IMG/VR virus record: IMGVR_UViG_3300000313_000011
Location: 1 to 28,735 of that record
Reading direction: 5' to 3' (one strand)
Length of the DNA stretch: 28,735 nt
Source of the DNA: a virus
Of this stretch, positions 7,694 through 14,285 are shown one piece after another. A program made the position numbers and the translations under genes. The notes under the pieces are model-generated. The model had not been told where the DNA came from. It saw only the letters and a program-made list of their open reading frames with translations, and made no database searches. The number at the start of each line of letters is the position of its first letter. Position 1 is the stretch's first letter.

Positions 7694-7833
7694 TGAAATG
7701 CGAGTGCTTATATTGCAAGCATGAAGATTCCCCGAATGAATCTCCTTGCGATGAATGCAAAGGGACTAGAACTTGCAAATTTGAGCCGATAGAAGGTGAA
7801 AACAATGATGAATCAGCCAATTATAAGATTTGA
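7693..7833 (+). CDS. 46-residue cysteine-rich protein
   Basis: A small protein with C-E-C-x2-C-x10-C-x2-C-x5-C-K-F spacing across residues 3-30, closely matching the N-terminal module of the gene at 7012. Probably a zinc-binding knuckle. Its ATG overlaps the preceding stop (TAATG), so it is coupled. Function unknown; one of several such modules in the window. Confidence 0.6.
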   Translation: MKCECLYCKHEDSPNESPCDECKGTRTCKFEPIEGENNDESANYKI

Positions 7834-7876
7834 GTTAGAAGGTATGAAATATCAAATTAGAAAGGTGATTATATAA
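7805..7876 (+). CDS. possible 23-residue peptide
   Basis: A short ORF (MMNQPIIRFELEG...) inside and after the end of the cysteine-rich gene, with GAAGGTG upstream. It ends one base before the GTG of the metallopeptidase-like gene. Its existence rests only on the ribosome binding site and tight packing. Confidence 0.25.
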   Translation: MMNQPIIRFELEGMKYQIRKVII

Positions 7877-7877
7877 A

Positions 7878-8288
7878 GTGTATCCAATATTAGAATTTGA
7901 TGATGATGATATCGCAACTGAATGTCTAAAAGAATGGCAAGATAGATTATATTTAAATGATTGGATAATATCATTTAATCCGCACGTATTGCCTGATGAT
8001 GATACGGATTATTATGGGCAAGCAGTATTAAATTATGTCAATAAAACAGCAACAATAAATATCATTAAACCTACAATGAAGTTTAAATGCAAATTAACAA
8101 AGTTCTGCGCGGAGCATTGTTTAGTACATGAATTATTGCATTTAAAATATGACATGCCGGAGGATAAAGAATTTTTAAGTTTATACTTTGAGCATGAACA
8201 ACATATGCTGCTGGAACAAATGTCGAGAAGTCTAATAATGGTAAAATATAATTTATCAAGGTCATGGTTTGACAATGTAAATATTTAA
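7878..8288 (+). CDS. HEXXH metallopeptidase-like phage protein
   Basis: A 136-residue protein with HELLH at residues 84-88, the zinc-binding signature of gluzincin-type metallopeptidases, in the helix CLVHELLHLKYDM. A second conserved helix, QHMLLEQMSRSLIMVKY (about 108-124), offers a Glu as third ligand. N-terminal LKEWQDRLYLNDWIISF forms the first part of the fold. The C-terminal domain of the protein at 23646 has the same arrangement, so the two are paralogues. Substrate unknown; peptidase activity not shown. GTG start at 7878 after GAAAGGTG. Confidence 0.75.
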   Translation: MYPILEFDDDDIATECLKEWQDRLYLNDWIISFNPHVLPDDDTDYYGQAVLNYVNKTATINIIKPTMKFKCKLTKFCAEHCLVHELLHLKYDMPEDKEFLSLYFEHEQHMLLEQMSRSLIMVKYNLSRSWFDNVNI

Positions 8289-8309
8289 TAGAACGGGAGA
8301 TAATACACA

Positions 8310-8624
8310 ATGACAACAATTGAGAAATTGCAATATATCCATGATGTTACTACTGTAGAAAATGGAATATTTGGCAAAGATAATGAATTTGAATCAGCAG
8401 TGGAAGAATCTATCAAAGCCATAGAAAATAAGGAAAAGTATGAAAAGGCATTAGAATTATGCTGTGGGTTTATAGCAGCACAAGATATTTGCCCTATTGA
8501 AGATTGTCAGGCAGGACAGCCGTTTGGAGAAAATGATGATATAGCGTGTTGCGGAGACAAATGTTCGCCCAAAAGTTTTGTGGAATATTTCAAGAAGAAA
8601 GTAGGATTGGAAGTGTCTAAATGA
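8310..8624 (+). CDS. hypothetical cysteine-containing protein
   Basis: A 104-residue protein. The N-terminal half is charged and helical; the C-terminal half has several cysteines (LCCGF, ICPIEDC, ACCGDKC) that could bind metal. I do not recognise the family. CGGGAG precedes the ATG. It overlaps the next gene by 4 bases (ATGA). Confidence 0.6.
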   Translation: MTTIEKLQYIHDVTTVENGIFGKDNEFESAVEESIKAIENKEKYEKALELCCGFIAAQDICPIEDCQAGQPFGENDDIACCGDKCSPKSFVEYFKKKVGLEVSK

Positions 8625-8806
8625 AACATTGGAATAGATTTTTAAGTATGCAAGCAGGTGTTAGACTTCATTGCTGCTATGCTTGCAAGAAAGAAACAGG
8701 AAATTGTGTTATATGTTTTACACCACGCTGTCATAAAGATATATTTATTCCGAAATTCAAAGTTAGCAAATACATCTTGAGAAGGTGGAAACATGCACGG
8801 ATTTAA
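8621..8806 (+). CDS. small basic cysteine-rich protein
   Basis: A 61-residue, strongly basic protein with C-C-x2-C-x5-C-x2-C-x5-C spacing (HCCYACKKETGNCVICFTPRC). A zinc-binding, nucleic-acid-contacting role is possible but unproven. It is joined by ATGA to the gene before and overlaps the next by 14 bases. Confidence 0.6.
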   Translation: MKHWNRFLSMQAGVRLHCCYACKKETGNCVICFTPRCHKDIFIPKFKVSKYILRRWKHARI

Positions 8807-8927
8807 TGAATATATGCACCACTGGTTTAGGATGTTTTATCGAGAACCGGAAATGTCCATGAGCGAATATGTAACGCATATACAGTCAAAGCGGAAATAT
8901 AAAAGAAAAGGGAAGAAAAGGAAATGA
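8793..8927 (+). CDS. 44-residue basic peptide
   Basis: A short ORF with GAAGGTGG 4-11 bases before the ATG. It has an aromatic/His-rich N-terminus (MHGFNEYMHHWFRMFY) and ends in a lysine/arginine run (KYKRKGKKRK). It overlaps both neighbours (ATGA with the next gene). Function unknown; the tail suggests nucleic-acid or membrane contact. Confidence 0.5.
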   Translation: MHGFNEYMHHWFRMFYREPEMSMSEYVTHIQSKRKYKRKGKKRK

Positions 8928-9061
8928 AAAGCTGGAAAGGTAATCGTAGAAAAACAGAATATAACTGGGCCTCAGCTCTAGCGCGGGAACTGATGTTACC
9001 GCCGGAGAGCAGAAATAAAAAGCGGATCGAAAAATTAAAAAGGAAGGTGAAAGGATTATGA
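8924..9061 (+). CDS. 45-residue basic peptide
   Basis: A short basic ORF (MKSWKGNRRKTEYNWASALA...) with a purine-rich GAAAAGGA site and 4-base ATGA overlaps on both sides (8924-8927 and 9058-9061). The packing supports a real gene. No family recognised. Confidence 0.5.
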   Translation: MKSWKGNRRKTEYNWASALARELMLPPESRNKKRIEKLKRKVKGL

Positions 9062-9522
9062 AAATAAACGATAATCAGCTAGAAAACATCAAAAACAGAT
9101 TTATGTTTGGATGTGAAACAACCATAGGGCCAAATTGCTGTTCGGCAGTTTATGACCTGCTGGATGAATTGCAAACGTTAAGAGCCAAGGAACCGAACGA
9201 AAACAATGTTAATTTGTCCGATCAGATGGATTTAATATCTGTAAAGTGGAAAGAAGTACAAGAAGCATACAATGATATCATAAATTGCGAAATGGGTAAA
9301 TACGTAACTATTGATGACAGCAAAGAACGAAAAGAAGAACTGACAAAAACGCTTATCGCGAAAATAAATGATATGAAAAGTGAATGCAATACGATGATTA
9401 ATATTATACTTGCATTATACAAGCCAAACGCGGATGTAAGCTCATTGGAAAACGCTCTGCTAGTTTCGTTCGAAACAATAATAATTGACCAATTATTAAA
9501 ACAAAGGATGGATAGCATATGA
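9058..9522 (+). CDS. hypothetical helical protein
   Basis: A 154-residue, predicted mostly helical protein. The N-terminal CETTIGPNCCSAVYDLLDELQTLRA segment resembles the start of many small phage proteins that count out helix pairs, but I can give no name. AAGGAAGGTGAAAGG precedes the start. It overlaps the following gene by ATGA at 9519. Function unknown. Confidence 0.65.
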   Translation: MKINDNQLENIKNRFMFGCETTIGPNCCSAVYDLLDELQTLRAKEPNENNVNLSDQMDLISVKWKEVQEAYNDIINCEMGKYVTIDDSKERKEELTKTLIAKINDMKSECNTMINIILALYKPNADVSSLENALLVSFETIIIDQLLKQRMDSI

Positions 9523-9659
9523 CAAAAGCAGAATTAAGAAAACAAATTGACGATTTAAAGCGAGCCAAAATACTGAAATTACACGATGAATATATTGTAA
9601 AAGCTAAAAAACAAAAGAAAAATATCTTAATGATAATCCGGATGTTGAAAAATGCTTAA
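9519..9659 (+). pseudogene. 5' part of a frameshifted hypothetical gene
   Basis: This 46-codon ORF starts MTKAELRKQIDDLKRAKILK and becomes low-complexity after KAKKQKKN. In the -1 frame the reading continues protein-like (YLNDNPDVEKCLTQYADC) straight into the ORF at 9677. One extra A in the A-rich tract near 9616-9630 would join them into one protein of about 165 residues. Either a one-base deletion, a sequencing error, or programmed slippage explains it. Confidence 0.6.
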
Positions 9660-9676
9660 CCCAATATGCAGATTGT

Positions 9677-10018
9677 ATGAACAAAATAAATGAATTAAAT
9701 GCATTTATTTACAACAACAAAGTTGAATTAACACAAGTATATCGCTTGGCGCGAACAGTTAATATTGACGATTTAATTTGGAACTTTTTAGAAAACCGCG
9801 GTAGCAATGATGTATATAATGAATTAGCAGGAAAATATAGACAGAAACATTCCCTTATTATTAATGAATTCTGCAAACTTGATGAGATAATTAAAGGAAT
9901 GACTCCAACGAAAGCATTTAAAGCAATGATTGATATGGGAATACCATTGGCAGAAACAAAACCTGCAAACATTGTTGCAGTAAAGCCACCGGACATTAAT
10001 AAAGATTTAATTTTATAA
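9677..10018 (+). CDS. 3' part of the frameshifted gene; hypothetical helical protein
   Basis: The ORF from the first ATG encodes 113 residues (MNKINELNAFIYNNKVELTQ...), but its frame is open upstream to about 9619 and that extension is protein-like, while the ATG at 9677 lacks a ribosome binding site. It is therefore probably the downstream part of the gene starting at 9519. It is helical with a Pro-rich end. Function unknown. Confidence 0.65.
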   Translation: MNKINELNAFIYNNKVELTQVYRLARTVNIDDLIWNFLENRGSNDVYNELAGKYRQKHSLIINEFCKLDEIIKGMTPTKAFKAMIDMGIPLAETKPANIVAVKPPDINKDLIL

Positions 10019-10036
10019 TAAAAGGAGAAGTTTCTT

Positions 10037-10339
10037 ATGAAAAAATATATTTGCACAGCAAAATGCACTGAAAAAGATAAATGTATGGCTGATTCGATGT
10101 GCACTAGAGAATGCTACGGCGGTAATAAACCAAACTGGGTAAAAGTCGCTATAAATATCGGCGATACAGTAAAAGTGAGAAACAGCAACAAAAATACCGT
10201 TTCAACCATTATTGGGTTTGGCGAAGAAACATATTTTTGCGAACCGGGAATACGCGGACAAAATATCAGTGAAATTTGTATTGAAGATATAGCGATTGTG
10301 TATGAGGAAAAATATAATGAAGATAAAGACGATGATTAA
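10037..10339 (+). CDS. hypothetical protein with N-terminal Cys cluster
   Basis: A 100-residue protein. Residues 6-26 hold five cysteines (C-x3-C-x5-C-x5-C-x3-C), followed by a beta-rich segment, INIGDTVKVRNSNKNTVSTIIGF, that looks like a small barrel (KOW- or SH3-like by eye). The end is an acidic tail. The start has a strong AAAGGAG site. It overlaps the next small ORF. Function unknown. Confidence 0.65.
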   Translation: MKKYICTAKCTEKDKCMADSMCTRECYGGNKPNWVKVAINIGDTVKVRNSNKNTVSTIIGFGEETYFCEPGIRGQNISEICIEDIAIVYEEKYNEDKDDD

Positions 10340-10430
10340 AAACCGCCAAAAGGCAGAACATAAAGCAAAACGGAAACGACGTAAGCAGGGCGATACATTG
10401 GCTAAAATTATTAGGAGGAATGACTTATAA
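10317..10430 (+). CDS. 37-residue basic peptide upstream of ssb
   Basis: A short, very basic ORF (KNRQKAEHKAKRKRRKQG) overlapping the previous gene. An in-frame second ATG at 10332 could be the true start. Its stop TAA (10428-10430) overlaps the proposed AUA start of ssb as ATAA, and the ssb ribosome binding site is inside it, so it may serve to couple translation. Confidence 0.45.
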   Translation: MKIKTMIKNRQKAEHKAKRKRRKQGDTLAKIIRRNDL

Positions 10431-10831
10431 ATAGCATAATTATTTCAGGAAGATTGGTGCGAGACGTAGAGGTGCGCTATACTCAAAGTGGTAAAGCGGT
10501 GGCGAGCTTTACACTTGCCGTAAACAAACGGTTTAAACGAGAGGGAGAACAGCAAGCTGACTTCGTTCCAGTGGTAGCGTGGGATAAGCTAGCAGAAATA
10601 TGCGGACAGTATCTTGCAAAAGGATATCAAGCAATTGTCGAAGGAAGATTGCAAATAAGATCATATGATGCTCAAGACGGAACTAAAAAATATGTGACAG
10701 AAGTTATTGCAAACAATGTTGAATTTGTTGGCAGCAAAAAAGTGGCAACGGAAGAAGAAACGCAGGCTAATAATGGATCAGCAGAAAATACTTTTGGGAA
10801 AACTGTTCCAGATGAAGATATACCTTTTTAA
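10427..10831 (+). CDS. ssb: single-stranded DNA-binding protein, probable AUA start
   Basis: An SSB with an OB fold: NSIIISGRLVRDVEVRYTQS, then AVASFTLAVNKRF, FVPVVAWDKLAEICGQYLAKG and VEGRLQIRSYDAQDG, ending in the conserved acidic tail DEDIPF that recruits partner proteins. It coats ssDNA in replication and recombination with RecT. In its frame a TGA lies at 10421-10423 and the first usual start is TTG at 10454, which would remove the first beta strand. AGGAGG (10413-10418) is 8 bases before ATA at 10427, giving I-NSIIISGRL, matching the family's usual MN-start. I therefore place the start at AUA (134 residues). Confidence 0.9.
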   Translation: MNSIIISGRLVRDVEVRYTQSGKAVASFTLAVNKRFKREGEQQADFVPVVAWDKLAEICGQYLAKGYQAIVEGRLQIRSYDAQDGTKKYVTEVIANNVEFVGSKKVATEEETQANNGSAENTFGKTVPDEDIPF

Positions 10832-10867
10832 AATTGATTGATTTAATTAGCACAATGCGGTTTAAAA

Positions 10868-10929
10868 TTGCTGACGCTATGCTAGAGCGTATTTAACGTT
10901 ACGGTACGTAAAAGTATATGCGTTAGCAA
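10868..10929 (+). other. structured element between ssb and next gene
   Basis: TTGCTGACGC (10868-10877) pairs with GCGTTAGCAA (10920-10929) over 10 bp, with one G-U pair. Inside, TTACG (10899-10903) pairs with CGTAA (10907-10911). An alternative inner pairing is ACGCT with AGCGT (10874-10878 and 10886-10890). No U-tract follows, so it is not a simple terminator. It may stabilise the ssb mRNA or attenuate transcription. Confidence 0.45.
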
Positions 10930-10963
10930 AATAATTTGATTAGAAGCAATTTAAGGAGGAATT

Positions 10964-11167
10964 ATGATGGACTATAAAAAAGTTGTTGATGATTTGATGA
11001 TTATAATTAAAAACAATGAAAATCATTTTGAAGAATTATCCAATAAAGCAATGAAACGTGGGGATATTATGTCGGTTTCGATTATGAATGCTCAATGCTC
11101 TGGATGGACTGGCGCTAGATATGCACTTGAATTATTGCTAGAAAGGGAAAATGAAGATGAAAATTAA
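10964..11167 (+). CDS. small hypothetical helical protein
   Basis: A 67-residue protein with two helices split by CSGWTGARYALELLLE, a segment seen in small phage helical proteins. AGGAGG (10954-10959) serves either ATG 10964 or 10967; the second has better spacing. It overlaps the next gene. Function unknown. Confidence 0.6.
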   Translation: MMDYKKVVDDLMIIIKNNENHFEELSNKAMKRGDIMSVSIMNAQCSGWTGARYALELLLERENEDEN

Positions 11168-11909
11168 AATTATAAAGTGCAATGATGAAACTCGCTGGTA
11201 TAAAAATTATGTTGGTGTAGTACTTACGGTTGGTGTTGAATTAGAGACTGAATATTTTATTAACCCATTAGCTAATGTTTCGGGCGGTAATATAAAAAAA
11301 TATGATGCCGTAAAAATATCATGTGAAACGTGCGATAAAATGGATTGTAAATGGTGTGGTCCGGGTCTATGCAAGTGGCAATATAAAGAAAAAAGAATAT
11401 GCTGCAATACATGTAAAAACGATCACAATGGAAATTGTAAAATTGAAATGGAAAATCTATGCGTTAAATATTCAAGATGGGAAGAAAAGGAGATTAAAAA
11501 AATGAAGAATTGTATGAAAGAAGTATGCAGCATAATAGGAATGAGCCAATGCAAAAAATATGATATTTATAATGATAGAGGTCAGTTAGATCCTGATTCA
11601 CCATATTTTTTCGATGGAACAAATATATATGATAAAAATAATGGAACAGTTCGCCCAGGAATGTTTGCAGGATTGTTTAACGGCACATATACTATTAAAC
11701 CAATTGTTGAGTTTGCAAAGCCAATATGGATTGATAGTGGTGTGTATAAATATTTCAATGATAATGGAGAAGTGGGAATAACTGAATTTGAAGGATATGC
11801 ATTTGACTATTATTGTCGAACAGCAGGTAATATGTTTGCACCAGATGAAACAGTGCCAAAACTGCAAATAGATCAAATCGTGGCAGATATGAAAGGAAAT
11901 AAAATATGA
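11157..11909 (+). CDS. cysteine-rich hypothetical protein, paralogue of the N-terminus of the 12311 gene
   Basis: A 250-residue protein. The first 90 residues (MKIKIIKCNDETRWYKNYVG... CETCDKMDCKWC) parallel the N-terminus of the protein at 12311 (MKIKIMTCDDKNVWYKDKIG... CKTCKKYGKC), which supports ATG 11157 rather than 11151 as start. Two cysteine modules follow (CETC..., CCNTCKNDHNGNCK...C..YSRW), probably zinc-binding. From about residue 115 a different domain begins (MKNCMKEVCSIIGM) with no known match. It overlaps the gene before, and its stop overlaps the next start. Confidence 0.65.
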   Translation: MKIKIIKCNDETRWYKNYVGVVLTVGVELETEYFINPLANVSGGNIKKYDAVKISCETCDKMDCKWCGPGLCKWQYKEKRICCNTCKNDHNGNCKIEMENLCVKYSRWEEKEIKKMKNCMKEVCSIIGMSQCKKYDIYNDRGQLDPDSPYFFDGTNIYDKNNGTVRPGMFAGLFNGTYTIKPIVEFAKPIWIDSGVYKYFNDNGEVGITEFEGYAFDYYCRTAGNMFAPDETVPKLQIDQIVADMKGNKI

Positions 11910-12175
11910 ATGTTCCTCCATACATGAAAAGAAAAATAATATCATGCGCAAAACATAATGCAATAGCAAAGCAGCAAGACGAAGATATAAGAGCGTTTCT
12001 TACAAAATGCAATTTAAATGGATACGGAACAGATGTATTAATTGATTGCGTTGAACTTACAAATGATCCTAAAAGCTTAATAAGATTTATTGAAAATGAT
12101 GGTGATGGTATTGCCGGAAACTGCGAAGATTATACACAAGGAGATTATAATTTGCGAGGATCATCGCATGATTAA
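11906..12175 (+). CDS. hypothetical protein
   Basis: An 89-residue protein starting MNVPPYMKRKIISCAKHN, joined by ATGA to the preceding gene. The segment KRKIISCAKHNAIAKQQDEDIRAFLTK is helical; the end is acidic and glycine-rich (NDGDGIAGNCEDY). No family recognised. Confidence 0.6.
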   Translation: MNVPPYMKRKIISCAKHNAIAKQQDEDIRAFLTKCNLNGYGTDVLIDCVELTNDPKSLIRFIENDGDGIAGNCEDYTQGDYNLRGSSHD

Positions 12176-12314
12176 GTGCTTATCGTGTAAATTCGGCATA
12201 GAAATATCTAAAGATGAACGACAAGTGCGCTGCAAAGCTAAAAGCTGGCTTGCTTCGTGGAGAAATACCAGAAAAGAAAAATGTAAACAATATAAAGAAA
12301 AGGTGATAATATGA
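12168..12314 (+). CDS. small cysteine-rich protein
   Basis: A 48-residue protein, MIKCLSCKFGIEISKDERQV then CKAKSW...WRNTRKEKCKQYKEK: a CxxC pair plus two later cysteines and a basic tail. The start at 12168 is chosen because GCGAGGA precedes it and upstream in-frame ATGs lie inside the gene before. It overlaps both neighbours, the next by ATGA. Confidence 0.55.
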   Translation: MIKCLSCKFGIEISKDERQVRCKAKSWLASWRNTRKEKCKQYKEKVII

Positions 12315-13180
12315 AAATTAAAATAATGACATGTGATGACAAAAATGTATGGTATAAAGACAAAATAGGGGAAGTTATAGAAGTAACTCAATCAACTAAT
12401 TTAGGGTGGTATGAAGCAAGAGATAAAGATAACAAACTTATAGGGTATATAGATAAATCCGAAGCTGTGGTATTATCATGTAAAACTTGTAAAAAATATG
12501 GAAAATGCAACCTAATATATAGTTGCACTGATTATAAAGAATGGGAACAAAAAGAAGATAACAAAATAATGAAAGTAAGCGATGAAATAAAAAATAAGCA
12601 GCTTGATTCGTTTTTAGATGGTAAACTATGTTTGAAGATAAAAAATTCAAAATTAATGGGTGCGGTGATGATTTGTATTGCTGCCAGAAAAATTGATGCA
12701 AAAAAATTGTATAGTTGCAACCCACCATATTTCGATGGAAAAGTTAAATTTATGACTATAAGAGATGGTAAAGCATTACCTTTCATAAAAGTAGATACTC
12801 CGATATATGACATATCACAAGATGATTTTCCTAAAGAAATTTATTTTAAGGCTGCGGAGCTTAATCAATCAATAGAAGATTCAAAAAAAGTTATTCCGCT
12901 TGATAATAGCGAACCTGTTGAAAACAAAGAAGCTGGAACATCGGCAACGGCCCAACATTATATAAAAGGACGGCTAGAACCTATCGAAGTTTTACAGCGG
13001 ATACTTACACAAGAACAATTTATCGGTTTTCTTGTGGGAAATATGATTAAATACAAACTTCGGGCCGGATTTAAAGGTGACAAAAAAGTTGATCTGAAAA
13101 AGGCAGCACAATATGAAATGTGGGTAGAACTTGCTGAACAGGGAATCACAATAGAACCGCTTAAACATATTTATAAATGA
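12311..13180 (+). CDS. three-part protein: zinc-like N-terminus, middle domain, C-terminal DUF3310
   Basis: A 289-residue protein. Residues 1-75 parallel the start of the 11157 protein and carry a cysteine module (CKTCKKYGKCNLIYSC..YKEW). The middle (about 80-205) is unassigned. Residues about 215-280 (QHYIKGRLEPIEVLQRILT, FIGFLVGNMIKYKLRAGFKG, DLKKAAQYEMW) match DUF3310, the family related to T7 gp1.7 and small SaV-like proteins, which link to nucleotide kinase activity in T7. DUF3310 is normally a stand-alone or C-terminal module, so this is a fusion. It is the last gene of the early operon, ending just before the bidirectional terminator. Confidence 0.7.
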   Translation: MKIKIMTCDDKNVWYKDKIGEVIEVTQSTNLGWYEARDKDNKLIGYIDKSEAVVLSCKTCKKYGKCNLIYSCTDYKEWEQKEDNKIMKVSDEIKNKQLDSFLDGKLCLKIKNSKLMGAVMICIAARKIDAKKLYSCNPPYFDGKVKFMTIRDGKALPFIKVDTPIYDISQDDFPKEIYFKAAELNQSIEDSKKVIPLDNSEPVENKEAGTSATAQHYIKGRLEPIEVLQRILTQEQFIGFLVGNMIKYKLRAGFKGDKKVDLKKAAQYEMWVELAEQGITIEPLKHIYK

Positions 13181-13182
13181 GC

Positions 13183-13221
13183 AAAGAAAAACGACTGGTT
13201 ATATGCCAGTCGTTTTTCTTT
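13183..13221. terminator. bidirectional terminator between + and - operons
   Basis: A 16-bp perfect stem, AAAGAAAAACGACTGG (13183-13198) with CCAGTCGTTTTTCTTT (13206-13221), and a 7-base loop. Both arms supply a T-rich end for the opposite strand, so it can end the + early operon and the - operon, whose last gene stops at 13199 inside it. Confidence 0.92.
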
Positions 13222-13375
13222 TTAATTCTTCTACTATTAATTTTTCGGCCCATGGAGTTGGATTAGATTTATTATCCGCTTCCCAGTTCTCAATGTTTCG
13301 CTTCGGTATTCCTAGAAGTTCACTCATTTCTTTTTGCGTAAGACCGGATTTTATACGTGCTTCTTTTATTGTCAT
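13199..13375 (-). CDS. small XRE-family HTH protein
   Basis: A 58-residue HTH protein: MTIKEARIKSGLTQKEMSEL, then GIPKRNIENWEADNKSNPTPW, an XRE fold with recognition helix at about 25-34, similar to small phage HTH proteins. The start at 13375 has AGGAG 8 bases upstream; the longer frame to 13468 is rejected. It is last in the - operon and its stop lies within the terminator stem. It may regulate the operon, perhaps acting at the dyad 16166-16184. Confidence 0.8.
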   Translation of the reverse strand: MTIKEARIKSGLTQKEMSELLGIPKRNIENWEADNKSNPTPWAEKLIVEELKRKTTGI

Positions 13376-13388
13376 TAAATCACTCCTA

Positions 13389-13652
13389 TTATTTTTGCCA
13401 AATTGGTTTACGCGAAACAGATGCAAATTTCCATGATTCACGAATAGATCGCGGTAAAAATCTAGCAACTTTTTGTTTTAAAACATCATTTTTAATCTTA
13501 CAATGCTCCCATACATCAACCGAAATAAGCTTTTTTCTATTTTCATCCATATACACTATCGTAAATACGCATTTGCAATCTTCGAGAATTTTATTTGCTT
13601 GAACCTCACGAAATAACTTTGATTTATTTTTTGAAAATTCATTTATTCTCAT
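13389..13652 (-). CDS. hypothetical protein
   Basis: An 87-residue basic protein starting MRINEFSKNKSKLFREVQAN, taken from 13652 because the stop of the upstream lipoprotein gene is 2 bases away and GGGGAT precedes it. The frame is open further upstream to 13706, inside the lipoprotein gene. The segment CVFTIVYMDENRKKLISVDVWEHC looks like a beta hairpin. No family recognised. Confidence 0.55.
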   Translation of the reverse strand: MRINEFSKNKSKLFREVQANKILEDCKCVFTIVYMDENRKKLISVDVWEHCKIKNDVLKQKVARFLPRSIRESWKFASVSRKPIWQK

Positions 13653-13653
13653 A

Positions 13654-14043
13654 TTATCTATCCCCGGTATGGACATAATGACTTGCAAAAATAACTTCTT
13701 CTTCAAAATATGATCCAGAAGTATAGATTAAATGCTCTTTGCTTATCTGGCGAACAAATTCACCATCATGAAATATTTGAACATTGATAGAAAACTCATG
13801 ATTTTGCATATTGGCTACAATCAAGCCGTAAGCAATATATCCGTCTTGATAATTTATAACTTTGTCCTGAAAAGCAATAACTTCGTGATTATAACTGCTG
13901 CGATAAACATTGTTTACATCAACTTCAAAGCGACACGTAGAAGATGAATCAACCCATTGGTATATAGCAGGGCCGGACGCGCTGCAAGCATTGGATAGCA
14001 AAGAAATAAATAATACGATAGATACCATCAATAACTTTTTCAT
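13654..14043 (-). CDS. probable lipoprotein
   Basis: A 129-residue protein with a signal peptide: MKKLLMV, hydrophobic IVLFISLL, then SNAC with C20 as likely lipid-modified residue (the lipobox is imperfect: S and N at -3 and -2). The rest (about 25-129) is beta-rich. It is probably anchored on the outer face of the membrane. The start at 14043 gives AAAGGA with 8-base spacing; a further ATG at 14052 overlaps that site. Phage lipoproteins in such - strand blocks often act in superinfection exclusion; that is inference here. Confidence 0.65.
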   Translation of the reverse strand: MKKLLMVSIVLFISLLSNACSASGPAIYQWVDSSSTCRFEVDVNNVYRSSYNHEVIAFQDKVINYQDGYIAYGLIVANMQNHEFSINVQIFHDGEFVRQISKEHLIYTSGSYFEEEVIFASHYVHTGDR

Positions 14044-14056
14044 TTTAATCATCCTT

Positions 14057-14275
14057 TCAATTTGTAAATATTATTTTACCGGATCTATCATAAATAATAC
14101 TATGAAGATCAGGATATTTTTTAGCGGTATCTATTGCTTCACTTAAAACATCAAAGGCTTCAATAGTCATTCTATCCTTTTCTGGTATATCTGTCATAAG
14201 AAGAAAACCTGCTGAAGCAGATGAAGAACAATTATGAAGGACATAAAAGACACCGTTTATATAGCGATTATACAT
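14057..14275 (-). CDS. small hypothetical protein
   Basis: A 72-residue protein starting MYNRYINGVFYVLHNCSSSA, with GGAG 9 bases before ATG. The remainder (ASAGFLLMTDIPEKDRMTIE, VLSEAIDTAKKYPDLHSI) is alpha/beta and soluble. No family recognised. Confidence 0.65.
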   Translation of the reverse strand: MYNRYINGVFYVLHNCSSSASAGFLLMTDIPEKDRMTIEAFDVLSEAIDTAKKYPDLHSIIYDRSGKIIFTN

Positions 14276-14285
14276 TTCAAAACTC

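Noticed and set aside
13376-13468. Longer start for the small - strand HTH protein.
   Set aside because: The HTH domain begins normally at 13375, which has a proper AGGAG site; the extension overlaps the gene upstream.
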